This document shows positions 8,313 through 18,436 of a stretch of 64,000 bases of DNA, in pieces; within the stretch, counting starts at the first letter, position 1, and each line of letters starts with the position of its first letter. A program made the position numbers and the translations under genes. This stretch comes from Prochlorococcus sp. AG-355-P18 (GTDB taxonomy: Bacteria; Cyanobacteriota; Cyanobacteriia; PCC-6307; Cyanobiaceae): positions 62,001 to 126,000 of the forward strand of contig QCER01000001.1 of the NCBI GenBank assembly GCA_003280515.1, given 5' to 3'. The notes below the pieces were generated by a model. The model was not told the origin of the DNA. It ran no database searches and was given only the letters and a program-made list of their open reading frames with translations.

Positions 8313-9435
8313 TATTTCCTTCCTTATTGTTAACTTCTAAGCTTGGATAGGTTTCAATCTTCCTTTTCAAACCAAATCTTTGAAGAAAATTCCTAGGACC
8401 GTCTCCTTGAATCCAACCTAAAACTCCCTCTGGCAGAGCTGTTACAACTAAGATAAATAATCCTCCTTGGATAAACATCCAGCTAGCGGGCAAAGCTTCA
8501 CTTACTAGACTTTTTGCATAGTTAATGAAAACTGCTCCTAGTATCGCTCCCAATAAAGTTCCTCTACCTCCAACAGCAACCCATATAACCATTTCTATAG
8601 AAAAAGGAACTGTCATAAATTGAGGTGATACTATTCCAGACTGAACAGTATATAAAGCCCCCGAAATTCCAGCAAGACCTCCAGCAATAGAAAATATTAT
8701 CGTCTTGAATATAACTGGGTTATATCCTGTAAACCTAACTCTTGGTTCATCATCTCTTATTCCTATAAGAATATTTCCAAATCTTCCTTTAACTACCCAC
8801 TTTGCAAAAAACCATGCAGCTATTACGAGTATGGCGGTAATCCAAAAGAATATTCTTTGCATGGACTCAGAGCCTACCATCTGACCAAATAGTTGTGTCA
8901 CATCTGTTTTTAATCCATTTGTTCCATTTATAAGTTTTTGTTGTCCATTAAAGAAGTTAAAGAATACAAGAAGAGAAGCTTGAGTAAGTATAGAAAAATA
9001 AACCCCTTTGATTCTATTCCTGAAAACAAGAAATCCAATTAAACCTGCAACCAATGCTGGAATTATCCAGATAGCGAAGAAGGTGAAAATTGCTGATTTA
9101 AACGGTTCCCAGAAAAAAGGCAATTTTTCAACACCATATAAAGCAAAAAATTCAGGAATATTATTTGGGAATTCAGAAGAGCTGGTTATTTGCAAATACA
9201 TTGCGGCACAATATCCACCTAATGCAAAAAATATACCTTGTCCTAGACTTAGTAAACCTGTATATCCCCAGATAAGATCTACACCAAGGGCAACTATGGA
9301 CAAAGATAAGTATCTACCAAGAAGATTTAGTCTAAATACAGGGAGTAAAGTTGGTGCTGCAATAATTAGAGCTATTAATATTATCCAAAATGATAATACT
9401 ATTTTTTTATCAAATTTAATTTTACTTATGGACAT
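8305..9435 (-). CDS. urtC: urea ABC transporter permease UrtC
   Basis: LivM-type permease, context. Confidence 0.95.
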   Translation of the reverse strand: MSISKIKFDKKIVLSFWIILIALIIAAPTLLPVFRLNLLGRYLSLSIVALGVDLIWGYTGLLSLGQGIFFALGGYCAAMYLQITSSSEFPNNIPEFFALYGVEKLPFFWEPFKSAIFTFFAIWIIPALVAGLIGFLVFRNRIKGVYFSILTQASLLVFFNFFNGQQKLINGTNGLKTDVTQLFGQMVGSESMQRIFFWITAILVIAAWFFAKWVVKGRFGNILIGIRDDEPRVRFTGYNPVIFKTIIFSIAGGLAGISGALYTVQSGIVSPQFMTVPFSIEMVIWVAVGGRGTLLGAILGAVFINYAKSLVSEALPASWMFIQGGLFILVVTALPEGVLGWIQGDGPRNFLQRFGLKRKIETYPSLEVNNKEGNNE

Positions 9436-10589
9436 TAGTTTTCAACCATCCTTCCTTTTTGAGGAAATAAACCTGTAGGTTTAAATTGTAAGAATATAAC
9501 AATTAGTGCAAATATCATCACTCTTGCCATACTTGTGGTTGCAAAAAAGTTGATTGTATTTGATAGAGGTAAAGGCATATCTGGCCATATGGATAAGAGC
9601 CTTCCAGCACCAATTAAATCAGTCATTATTCCTATTCCAAATGACGCAAGTACTGTTCCTAATAAATTTCCTACTCCTCCAAGCACTACAACCATAAAAC
9701 AACCAACTATATAGTTTCCGCCAACATTTGGTCCTACAGAACCTAAAAGAGATACTGCTACCCCGGCAACACCTGCTAGGCCAGATCCAATTCCAAAAGT
9801 AATTATATCCACTTTTTCGGTAGATATACCAAGGCAATCACTCATTTGCCGGTTCTGAGTAACTGCTCTTATACGCATCCCCCAAGCACTTTGATTAAGA
9901 AATAATGTTATAGCTATAACAGAGATAAGAGTAATGACAATTATCATTAATCTTGTTTTAGGAAATGCAGTACCAATAATTTCTACTTGACCTCTCATCC
10001 ATGAGGGTGCTGTTACATCAACATTTCGAGCGCTTGCTCTACTGAGTTTGCTGACAGAGGAAGAAATTAGACTACCAGTAAGAACTCCAGTTAAAGCAGC
10101 AAATATCCAAGAACTAAATTTAAAATATTTGAAATTTATTGATTCTTTTATTTTTAAAGGAAATGTGGTTGGTAAAAATAAACCAATTAAGAGACTTATA
10201 ACAAGACCGGTCCCATAAGCTAAAGGTACACTTCTAACAAATTGTTGAAGAATTAAGCTTACTCCCCAAGTTGCCAGAAGTGTTTCTAGTGGACTTCCAT
10301 AAAGTTTTCTTATTATAGTTTTTTCTAAGAGAATGCCTACCACTCCACTAACAATAAAAGCAAGGAAAATTGAAACTATTATGTACGAATTGTAGAAAGG
10401 TTTTAATATAGGTAATTTAAAAATTAATTGTGTTACGTATGTTGTGTAAGCCCCAAGCATCATAAGTTCTCCATGGGCTAGATTTATTACACCCATAAGA
10501 CCAAAAACAATTGCTAGACCTAATGCAGCAACAAGCAGTACAGATCCGATTGCAACACCATTAAAAAGACTATCGAGAAGTAACTCCAA
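9435..10589 (-). CDS. urtB: urea ABC transporter permease UrtB
   Basis: LivH-type permease, context. Confidence 0.95.
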   Translation of the reverse strand: MELLLDSLFNGVAIGSVLLVAALGLAIVFGLMGVINLAHGELMMLGAYTTYVTQLIFKLPILKPFYNSYIIVSIFLAFIVSGVVGILLEKTIIRKLYGSPLETLLATWGVSLILQQFVRSVPLAYGTGLVISLLIGLFLPTTFPLKIKESINFKYFKFSSWIFAALTGVLTGSLISSSVSKLSRASARNVDVTAPSWMRGQVEIIGTAFPKTRLMIIVITLISVIAITLFLNQSAWGMRIRAVTQNRQMSDCLGISTEKVDIITFGIGSGLAGVAGVAVSLLGSVGPNVGGNYIVGCFMVVVLGGVGNLLGTVLASFGIGIMTDLIGAGRLLSIWPDMPLPLSNTINFFATTSMARVMIFALIVIFLQFKPTGLFPQKGRMVEN

Positions 10590-10614
10590 TTTAGAAAAAG
10601 AAAATATTTGATTA

Positions 10615-10643
10615 TATAAAATAAAAGGAGGTGTTAACCTCCT
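10615..10643 (-). terminator. intergenic hairpin + T-tract between urtA and urtB
   Basis: On the minus strand AGGAGG-TTAACA-CCTCCT followed by TTTTATTTTAT. Confidence 0.55.
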
Positions 10644-10672
10644 CTTATTTTGAAGTATAGGTTTTAATAAAG

Positions 10673-11950
10673 TTAAAGCTTATACTTTTCTCCTTTTGAA
10701 GGATCTGTCCAATCACATGCAAATCCTTTTGAACTTGGGTGTTTTTGGTTCCATGCTTGTGGAAGAACAACTCCTGTCTCTTCAAGTATTGTAAATCCAC
10801 CCTCTGCATTAATCTCTCCTATTCTTACTGTTTGAGATAAGTGGTGGTTAGGCATAACTTCAACAGGACCTTGTGGGGCATCAAACTTTTGTCCAACAAG
10901 GGCTTCCCTTACAGCGTTGTCATCGAATGTTCCAGCATCCTCAACTGCCTGTTTCCATAGATAAACCATGTTATAGGCAGATTCTTGAGGATCAGCTACA
11001 ACACGATCAGATCCCCATCTTTTCTTGAAACTTTTAGCAAATTTCTTTGATGCAGGAGTATCAATTGACATCATGTAGTTCCAGGCGCCGTAGTGACCTT
11101 CAAGGAACTCGGGACCAATTGTACTAATCTCTTCTTCCGCAATTGAATAATTCATTACGTAGTATCCACTTGAAGGTGTGATACCTGCATCTTGAATCTG
11201 TTTGAAGAATGCCACGTTTTGGTCACCATTAAGTGTATTAATGATTATTCCACCTTCAGGAAGCGCCTTTTTGATTTTTGAGATAATTGGAGCAACTTCA
11301 GTGTTTCCTAATGGAAGGTAATCTTCTCCAACGACTTTACCTCCTAACTGTTTGACCTGTGCTTTTGTGATTGTGTTTGAAGTTCTTGGGAATACATAAT
11401 CAGAACCTACAAGGAAGAAATCTCCACCAGCTGCGGGAGAACGCTTATACATGAAATCTGTAGCTGGTTCTGATTGTTGGTTTGGTGTGGCTCCTGTGTA
11501 AAAAATGTTGTTTGAACATTCTTGAGCTTCATATTGAATTGGGTAGTAAAGGAAAGCATCCTTTGATTCGTAAACAGGTAACATTGCCTTTCTACTTGCA
11601 GATGTCCAACCACCAAATACGACAGGAACTCCGTCTTGGTCAATAAGTTTCTTTGATTTTTCAGCAAAAGTAGGCCAGTCAGAAGCACCATCTTCAACTA
11701 TGTACTCTATTTTGTAGCTTTTGCCGCCAACTTTTACACCACCAGCAGCATTTATCTCTTCAATAGCCATTTTTTCAGTGTCAACAAGTGTTGATTCAGA
11801 AATCGCCATTGTTCCGGATAAAGAATGTAAAATACCAACGGTTACTGTGTCATCGAAACTTCCGGAGGTTCCTCCACCACCACATGAAGTTGCTGTAACA
11901 GCAAGTGAGGCAGTAGCTAATCCTGCCAAAATACGCCTTGAAATTCTCAT
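10673..11950 (-). CDS. urtA: urea ABC transporter substrate-binding protein UrtA
   Basis: Lipoprotein-type signal (SLAVTATSCGGGG); TVGILHSLSGTMAISE...; context. Confidence 0.95.
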   Translation of the reverse strand: MRISRRILAGLATASLAVTATSCGGGGTSGSFDDTVTVGILHSLSGTMAISESTLVDTEKMAIEEINAAGGVKVGGKSYKIEYIVEDGASDWPTFAEKSKKLIDQDGVPVVFGGWTSASRKAMLPVYESKDAFLYYPIQYEAQECSNNIFYTGATPNQQSEPATDFMYKRSPAAGGDFFLVGSDYVFPRTSNTITKAQVKQLGGKVVGEDYLPLGNTEVAPIISKIKKALPEGGIIINTLNGDQNVAFFKQIQDAGITPSSGYYVMNYSIAEEEISTIGPEFLEGHYGAWNYMMSIDTPASKKFAKSFKKRWGSDRVVADPQESAYNMVYLWKQAVEDAGTFDDNAVREALVGQKFDAPQGPVEVMPNHHLSQTVRIGEINAEGGFTILEETGVVLPQAWNQKHPSSKGFACDWTDPSKGEKYKL

Positions 11951-12026
11951 GAATTAGGATAAATTAGGTAATTGACCCTCATTAGGGGGATAAAGTAAAA
12001 GTTATTAACGAGTGAGGATTCGTTTT

Positions 12027-12040
12027 GTATCAGTCGTAAC
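12027..12040 (-). promoter_or_regulatory. NtcA-type site GTTACGACTGATAC upstream of urtA
   Basis: GTT-N8-TAC followed after exactly 22 nt by TAACTT (TAN3T). Confidence 0.65.
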
Positions 12041-12078
12041 TTTTTGTTGAATCCAATATATTAGAAATAGACATCTTT

Positions 12079-12690
12079 CTAGTTTCGATTGTTGGGTATA
12101 TGTGATTCTAAAAAATGAGTTATTTCTTCAACGCCTTTGCCGCTACTAAGGTTGGTAAAAAACCAAGGTTTCCCTTTTCTCATAAATTCCGTATCACTTT
12201 TCATAACATTTAAATCTGCACCAACCATATCTGCTAAGTCAATTTTGTTTATTAGTAATAAATCTGACCTTGTTATCCCTGGGCCCCCTTTCCTAGGGAT
12301 TTTGTCTCCAGCAGATACATCAATTACATATATTGATAAATCTACAAGTTCTGGACTAAAACTTGATGCTAAATTGTCACCTCCACTTTCAACAAAAACA
12401 AAATCTAAAGGATTATATTTATTTTCTAAATCTAAAACTGCATTTTTATTTAGGGAACAATCCTCTCTTATCGCTGTATGAGGACAACCTCCTGTTTCCA
12501 CGCCTATAATCCTTCCTTCTTCTAAAACTTTTTTATTTATTAGAAAGTTAGCATCTTCTTTGGTGTAGATATCGTTAGTGACAACTGCTATCTCATAATT
12601 ATTTTTCAGGCTTAAGCATAGAGTCTCTACTAATGCAGTTTTTCCTGAACCTACAGGGCCAGCAACTCCTACTCTCAATTTGCTGCTCAT
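12079..12690 (-). CDS. ureG: urease accessory GTPase UreG
   Basis: [17 protein letters not shown]-loop, ESGGDNL, context. Confidence 0.96.
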   Translation of the reverse strand: MSSKLRVGVAGPVGSGKTALVETLCLSLKNNYEIAVVTNDIYTKEDANFLINKKVLEEGRIIGVETGGCPHTAIREDCSLNKNAVLDLENKYNPLDFVFVESGGDNLASSFSPELVDLSIYVIDVSAGDKIPRKGGPGITRSDLLLINKIDLADMVGADLNVMKSDTEFMRKGKPWFFTNLSSGKGVEEITHFLESHIPNNRN

Positions 12691-12693
12691 AAA

Positions 12694-13392
12694 TTAATTT
12701 CTAAAAAGTTTTGTATAAAGGTCATTATGATTTTGTTGTGCCATAGCTAAACCTACATTGCCAAAATAGATGTCATCAATTTCTTTGTCCATAATTTCTT
12801 TAGAAACTTTTGAAATTATTGCTAATAAATCTCTCTGAATTAATTGTGCTTTTGTTGAACCAATGGGAATAATCCTTAATGCAGCACTAAGTTGGTTTGC
12901 ACTCCACGCATAGAAAAAATTCTCAACCATTTCCAACTTTGTAATTTCAAAACAATAACAAGCCCAACTCCACGCTAAAGGCCACGAGTTTTTTTTATTT
13001 TTTTTATATAGATATTCAAATCCAAATTCCTTGTTTAAATCAAAGAGTGATTTTGCCATTTGAATTTGTTGTTCTTTCATTTCGACCGAGTCTTTTGATG
13101 AGAGGATCCATTTATCTAAACTCAATAGCTTATGCAAATTACTTTTTGAATTTTTGCCTTGGCTTAACTCATTGAAAATATCAAAAAAATCTAATAATAG
13201 TTTTGCATCTAGTCTAATCTGACCAATTTTTAATTCACTTATGATTAATTCTTTTACCGAATTTGCGTCTTTCAAATCTTTATTATTTAGGAAACTCTCC
13301 AATCCCTCGGAATAACAAAATCCTCCAACTGGTAAGTTAGGGCTGATTAATAAATATTTTAATAAATGACTTTTACTCATGACTGTGGGCAC
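12694..13392 (-). CDS. ureF: urease accessory protein UreF
   Basis: LPVGGFCYSEGLE; IPIGSTKAQ; context. Confidence 0.93.
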   Translation of the reverse strand: MPTVMSKSHLLKYLLISPNLPVGGFCYSEGLESFLNNKDLKDANSVKELIISELKIGQIRLDAKLLLDFFDIFNELSQGKNSKSNLHKLLSLDKWILSSKDSVEMKEQQIQMAKSLFDLNKEFGFEYLYKKNKKNSWPLAWSWACYCFEITKLEMVENFFYAWSANQLSAALRIIPIGSTKAQLIQRDLLAIISKVSKEIMDKEIDDIYFGNVGLAMAQQNHNDLYTKLFRN

Positions 13393-13828
13393 CTCTTTCC
13401 GGAAAAAATTTTTTCTGGGTATTTACGATCTCAACACTAAAATTTTTAAGCATATTTTCAATTACGTAATCACCTTTTGTTAGAAGAATATCTTCTTCAA
13501 TTTCTACTTCTACATGCCTATTTCCTAGATGATAAGCAGTTTTAATAAGTTCAATTTTAGAATTGGAACTTATTTTAATTAAATTTTCTGTTTTGGCAAT
13601 TATCTCTACATAAAAATTGGACACATTAGTTATTAAAATATCTCCATCATTTAATTTGCCCTCTCTAGGTAATTGTAAAATTATTTCTTGATCACAATCA
13701 GTTAATCTTTTACCTCGTAAGATTCTTCTTTCATCTGAACTTAGGGTAAGTTTTAAAAATGAACCTAGTCGAGGTTTTTCCTTAATCCAATCAGTTACAA
13801 CTATTTGTTTATTCATTTTCATAATCAA
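13373..13828 (-). CDS. ureE: urease accessory protein UreE
   Basis: YHLGNRHVEVEI; short His tail GAHSHE; overlaps ureF. True start may be at an internal ATG. Confidence 0.92.
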   Translation of the reverse strand: MIMKMNKQIVVTDWIKEKPRLGSFLKLTLSSDERRILRGKRLTDCDQEIILQLPREGKLNDGDILITNVSNFYVEIIAKTENLIKISSNSKIELIKTAYHLGNRHVEVEIEEDILLTKGDYVIENMLKNFSVEIVNTQKKFFPERGAHSHE

Positions 13829-13870
13829 AATTTTTGGTTACTTTAATTTAGTAATTAAAGAAAACAATTT

Positions 13871-14773
13871 ATGATTAAAACTTCTTGGGAAGGTAATTGT
13901 TTCTTAAATTTTTTCAATAATAAAGCAAGTTTAGGAAATGTTGATAAAACAATCTTTAAATCTAAATCAACTTCTCCTTACAAGTTATTAAAGTCTACTC
14001 ATGATCAGGAGGGCAGATGCATTTTACCTGTTCTTCATACTGCAGGGGGATTGGTTGGCGGCGATTTGCTTGAGTTTGAGGTAAATCTTGAAAAAAACTC
14101 TAAGGTATTGTTGACTACTTCTTCAGCTCAGAAAGTATATGGATCAGTTGGGATATCTAAAATTAATCCAAAAGGAACTTTTTCAAAGCAAAAAAATCTC
14201 ATAAACATTCTTGATAATTCCCATTTGGAATATCTCCCTCAAGAAACAATTATCTTTGCAAATGGTTTATATGAGCAAAAGTTTAAAGTATCTATTTCAG
14301 AAACTTCAAGTTTTTTATTTACTGATTTAATAAGACTTGGAAGATCTTCTTCCGGAGAATCTATTGAGCGTGGAGTTTTTAGGTCTAAATTAGAAATTAT
14401 GAGAAATAATGATTTATATGATGATTGGGAATATGTTGATCAAATTGAATTATCTAAGGTAAGTTATGTGGCCAGGTCAGGTATGGATTACATGCCTGTT
14501 TTTGGATCCTTAATTTGGATTTGCGAAAAAGATTTTTCTAAGTCAAAAATTAATAAGCTTGTGATAAATATAAAAAAGATTTTCAATGAAACTGATAATA
14601 ATTTATCTATTGGAATCCTTGAAAATGGAATCTCTGTAAGATTCCTGGGTAGTTCTTCTCAAGAAGCTAGGAAATGTTTTTTTTGTATTTGGAAACAAAT
14701 TAGATCTGTTAGTGGATTTTGTGAGCCAAAATATCAAGGTGTATGGCCTTTACAAGATTCTATGAATTATTAA
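13871..14773 (+). CDS. ureD: urease accessory protein UreD
   Basis: [16 protein letters not shown]; context. Confidence 0.93.
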   Translation: MIKTSWEGNCFLNFFNNKASLGNVDKTIFKSKSTSPYKLLKSTHDQEGRCILPVLHTAGGLVGGDLLEFEVNLEKNSKVLLTTSSAQKVYGSVGISKINPKGTFSKQKNLINILDNSHLEYLPQETIIFANGLYEQKFKVSISETSSFLFTDLIRLGRSSSGESIERGVFRSKLEIMRNNDLYDDWEYVDQIELSKVSYVARSGMDYMPVFGSLIWICEKDFSKSKINKLVINIKKIFNETDNNLSIGILENGISVRFLGSSSQEARKCFFCIWKQIRSVSGFCEPKYQGVWPLQDSMNY

Positions 14774-14823
14774 TTATGTTCAGAAAGAACCTTTTTTAAG
14801 AATTTATAGACTAATTTTTTATT

Positions 14824-15126
14824 ATGCATCTTTCACCTCAAGAAAAGGATAAATTATTGATTTTTTCTGCTGCTCTCTTAGCTGAAAGAAGACTTAGTCG
14901 AGGTCTTAAGCTTAATTATCCTGAAACAATTGCTTTTTTGAGTTTTCAAGTTCTTGAAGGAGCTCGAGATGGAAAAAGTGTAAGTCAATTAATGTCAGAG
15001 GGAACTACCTGGCTTTCAAAATCACAAGTTATGGAAGGCATTCCTGAAATGGTTGATGAAGTCCAAATAGAAGCAGTTTTCCCTGATGGGACAAAGTTAG
15101 TTACTATTCACAATCCGATTAACTAG
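14824..15126 (+). CDS. ureA: urease gamma subunit
   Basis: [23 protein letters not shown]...; [13 protein letters not shown]. Confidence 0.97.
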   Translation: MHLSPQEKDKLLIFSAALLAERRLSRGLKLNYPETIAFLSFQVLEGARDGKSVSQLMSEGTTWLSKSQVMEGIPEMVDEVQIEAVFPDGTKLVTIHNPIN

Positions 15127-15128
15127 TT

Positions 15129-15449
15129 ATGAGTAATTTAATTCCTGGCGAAATAATTCCTGAACAAGGTGAAATTGAATTAAATCTTGGTAAGGAAGTT
15201 AAAACAGTAAAAGTTTCTAATTCTGGAGATAGACCTGTACAAATTGGATCTCATTATCATTTTTTTGAAGCTAATAAGGCTTTAATTTTTGATCGAGAAT
15301 TAACACTTGGTATGCGTCTTGACATTCCTGCAGGAACAGCAATTAGATTTGAACCTGGAGATACAACTGATGTCAAATTAGTTCCCTATTCAGGTTTAAG
15401 GTTTGCATATGGTTTCAATTCATTGGTTAACGGTTCTTTAGATACTTAA
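15129..15449 (+). CDS. ureB: urease beta subunit
   Basis: [30 protein letters not shown]. Confidence 0.97.
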   Translation: MSNLIPGEIIPEQGEIELNLGKEVKTVKVSNSGDRPVQIGSHYHFFEANKALIFDRELTLGMRLDIPAGTAIRFEPGDTTDVKLVPYSGLRFAYGFNSLVNGSLDT

Positions 15450-15453
15450 AATT

Positions 15454-17163
15454 ATGTCCTATAAAATTAACAGAAATACTTATGCGCAGACTTACGGACC
15501 CACTACCGGTGATAGAGTAAGGCTTGCTGATACCGAACTTTTTATAGAAGTAGAAAAGGATTTAACTACATACGGAGATGAAGTTAAATTTGGTGGAGGT
15601 AAAGTTATTCGAGATGGGATGGGACAGTCTCAAGTGAGAAGATCTGATGGAGCTGTAGATACCGTAATAACCAATGCTTTGATCGTAGATTGGTGGGGAA
15701 TAATTAAGGCTGATGTGGGTATTAAAGATGGAATGATTTTTGAAATTGGTAAGGCTGGTAATCCTGATATCCAGGATAATGTCAATATTGTTATTGGCGC
15801 ATCAACAGAAGTAATAGCTGGAGAAGGCCATATTCTCACTTCAGGTTCAATAGATACCCACATTCACTTTATCTGTCCCCAACAAATTGAGACAGCACTA
15901 GCCTCAGGAATTACAACCATGCTGGGAGGAGGAACTGGACCTGCAACTGGCACAAATGCCACTACTTGTACTCCCGGTTCTTTTCACATTTCAAGAATGC
16001 TTCAATCTGCAGAGGCATTTCCCATGAATTTAGGATTTTTTGGAAAAGGAAATTCAACAAACGAGATTAATCTTATTGATCAGGTTGAAGCTGGTGCATG
16101 TGGATTGAAGCTTCATGAGGATTGGGGAACAACTCCCTCTACAATAAATTCATGTCTTAATGTTGCAGATAAGTTTGACGTACAAGTATGTATTCATACT
16201 GATACTTTGAATGAGGCAGGCTTTGTTGAAGATACAATCAACGCTATTGCAGGAAGAACTATTCATACTTTTCATACCGAAGGAGCAGGTGGAGGTCATG
16301 CGCCAGACATCATAAAAATTTGTGGAGAAAAAAATGTTCTTCCAAGTAGTACTAATCCAACAAGACCCTATACAAGGAACACATTAGAAGAACATCTTGA
16401 CATGTTAATGGTTTGTCATCATTTAGATTCTAAAATCCCAGAAGATATCGCATTTGCTGAATCAAGGATCAGAAGAGAAACTATTGCTGCGGAGGATATA
16501 TTGCATGATATAGGTGCCTTTTCAATTATTGCTAGTGATTCTCAAGCTATGGGAAGGGTTGGTGAAGTAATTACAAGAACTTTTCAAACCGCTCATAAAA
16601 TGAAAGTCCAAAGGGGGCCGCTATCGCAGGATTCTGATAGAAACGATAATTTCAGAGTAAAGAGATACATTTCTAAAGTCACAATTAATCCTGCAATAGC
16701 TCATGGTATTGATAAACATGTTGGTTCTATAGAAAAGGGTAAAATTGCTGATTTGGCGTTATGGAAACCTTCCTTTTTTGCGGTAAAGCCTGAATTAGTT
16801 GTTAAAGGAGGATCTATAGTTTGGGCCCAGATGGGTGATGCAAACGCTTCAATTCCTACTCCAGGTCCTGTACATGGTCGTCCTATGTTTGCAAGTTTCG
16901 GTCAATCTCTAGTTAAGAGTTCTTTCACCTTTTTAAGTAAAAATTCAATTGATCAAAATATTCCAAATAAATTAGGTTTACAAAAGAAATGTATTGCCGT
17001 AGAAAATACCAGAAACATCAATAAATCGAACTTAAAACTTAATAGTAAGCTACCAAATATTTCAGTTGATCCCCAAACTTATGAAGTTTTTTCTGATGGG
17101 GAACTTCTTACTTGTGAACCTCTTGATGAAGTCCCAATGGCTCAAAGGTACTTTTTACTTTAG
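15454..17163 (+). CDS. ureC: urease alpha subunit
   Basis: [37 protein letters not shown] (carbamylated Lys); MVCHHLD. Confidence 0.98.
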   Translation: MSYKINRNTYAQTYGPTTGDRVRLADTELFIEVEKDLTTYGDEVKFGGGKVIRDGMGQSQVRRSDGAVDTVITNALIVDWWGIIKADVGIKDGMIFEIGKAGNPDIQDNVNIVIGASTEVIAGEGHILTSGSIDTHIHFICPQQIETALASGITTMLGGGTGPATGTNATTCTPGSFHISRMLQSAEAFPMNLGFFGKGNSTNEINLIDQVEAGACGLKLHEDWGTTPSTINSCLNVADKFDVQVCIHTDTLNEAGFVEDTINAIAGRTIHTFHTEGAGGGHAPDIIKICGEKNVLPSSTNPTRPYTRNTLEEHLDMLMVCHHLDSKIPEDIAFAESRIRRETIAAEDILHDIGAFSIIASDSQAMGRVGEVITRTFQTAHKMKVQRGPLSQDSDRNDNFRVKRYISKVTINPAIAHGIDKHVGSIEKGKIADLALWKPSFFAVKPELVVKGGSIVWAQMGDANASIPTPGPVHGRPMFASFGQSLVKSSFTFLSKNSIDQNIPNKLGLQKKCIAVENTRNINKSNLKLNSKLPNISVDPQTYEVFSDGELLTCEPLDEVPMAQRYFLL

Positions 17164-18386
17164 AAGTTTTTAATTAATTCTTTTTCAGTTGTTTTTATAT
17201 CTTGTGACCCAGCAATTGCCAAATCTTCTTGCAATTTGTTCTCACAAGATAAAACTCTTGACCAACTTGGTAACTGCTGCGTCGTAGGGCAAGCAAGGTA
17301 TTCTTCCGTGGCTGGTCTTAGTAGTTTAGCAAATTTTTGTACTGATAACTCTTCTTCATGCCTATCGTATGGAAGTTGATTAACAGCCGAATCTAATCCA
17401 AATTGTTTTACTCTATCTTCGCCAACTCTTTTATAAAGAACTTCCAGGGTTGCTAGTTGAGTACTTGTTAAAGTCTCTGCTTGATGCTCCATAAGACCTC
17501 TTAAAACACTTGAAAGTATTTCTGTACACATTTTTTGCAATCCTTCTTTAGATGAATCACCAATATTCTTATGTTTATGATCAAACAAACCTAGGTCAAC
17601 TTGGGCTATTTTGGAGGTTCTTACGTTTCTGTAGACCTCTGATAATAAACCTATCTCTAAACCCCAGTCACAAGGAATTCGTAAATTCATAGCAAGGTCT
17701 TTAGTGAAAGCAAACTCACCCGCTAATGGATATCTAAATGATTGTAGATATTGTAAAAAGGGACCTTTCCCTACTAACTGCTCAAGACTTGCCAATAGGG
17801 GGCCCACAAATAATCTTGTTGCTCTTCCTTGTAATTGATTTGTCTCTAAGGATAATCTGCTATAAAAAGCCTTTACATATGATATTCCATATGATTCATC
17901 TAGAAGTGGAAGTATCATTCTTGAAGGATACAAAGGACTAAAAGTTCTTATATCTGCATCAAATAGAGCAACAACTTCTGATTTTCTTGTAGCAACTCCT
18001 ATGCCTTGCCAGACAGCCCATCCTTTTCCTGGAGTTCCTAAAAGTTCTAACCCATTTTTTTCTTGGCTTTTTAATAGTTCTATTACAGAGGGTGAATTAG
18101 TCCATTGAACGTGAACTGGAAATGGCATTGATTCAAAAAATGATTTTGCTGCTTTAACTTGCTGAACAGTTTTTGCAGAGAGAGCGATAACTAATTCATT
18201 TAAGCCTGTAAGGTCTTTTAAAACTTCTCTTATGTCTTTTAATGCTGGACGCTCAAACTCTTCATATAAGCAAGGTATTAAAATGCTAGTTGATCTTTTT
18301 TTAAGACTTTTATTTAATTCTTTAAGTAAATTACTTGTAACTCCATATTCATGTATTGTTGTGATTAACCCTTGTTGAAAGTCCAT
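17160..18386 (-). CDS. gpgS: glucosyl-3-phosphoglycerate synthase (GT81-like)
   Basis: NDP-sugar transferase features ([33 protein letters not shown]) and neighbouring sugar-phosphate genes. Confidence 0.8.
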   Translation of the reverse strand: MDFQQGLITTIHEYGVTSNLLKELNKSLKKRSTSILIPCLYEEFERPALKDIREVLKDLTGLNELVIALSAKTVQQVKAAKSFFESMPFPVHVQWTNSPSVIELLKSQEKNGLELLGTPGKGWAVWQGIGVATRKSEVVALFDADIRTFSPLYPSRMILPLLDESYGISYVKAFYSRLSLETNQLQGRATRLFVGPLLASLEQLVGKGPFLQYLQSFRYPLAGEFAFTKDLAMNLRIPCDWGLEIGLLSEVYRNVRTSKIAQVDLGLFDHKHKNIGDSSKEGLQKMCTEILSSVLRGLMEHQAETLTSTQLATLEVLYKRVGEDRVKQFGLDSAVNQLPYDRHEEELSVQKFAKLLRPATEEYLACPTTQQLPSWSRVLSCENKLQEDLAIAGSQDIKTTEKELIKNF

Positions 18387-18436
18387 TTTCTAATTGATGT
18401 GCAGAATAGTATTAATACTTCGTTGATTTTTTCAAA

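Noticed and set aside
7834-8340. 168-aa + strand ORF in the urtD region
   Set aside because: Shadow ORF antisense to clear UrtD; no recognisable motif.
9008-9478. 156-aa + strand ORF over urtC
   Set aside because: Antisense shadow of UrtC.
11407-11697. 96-aa minus-strand ORF inside urtA
   Set aside because: Alternate frame of a strongly supported gene.
13838-13854. TTACT-N7-AGTAA inverted repeat between divergent ureE and ureD, considered as an NtcA operator
   Set aside because: Does not fit GTA/GTT-N8-TAC; short arms in AT-rich DNA are easily random.
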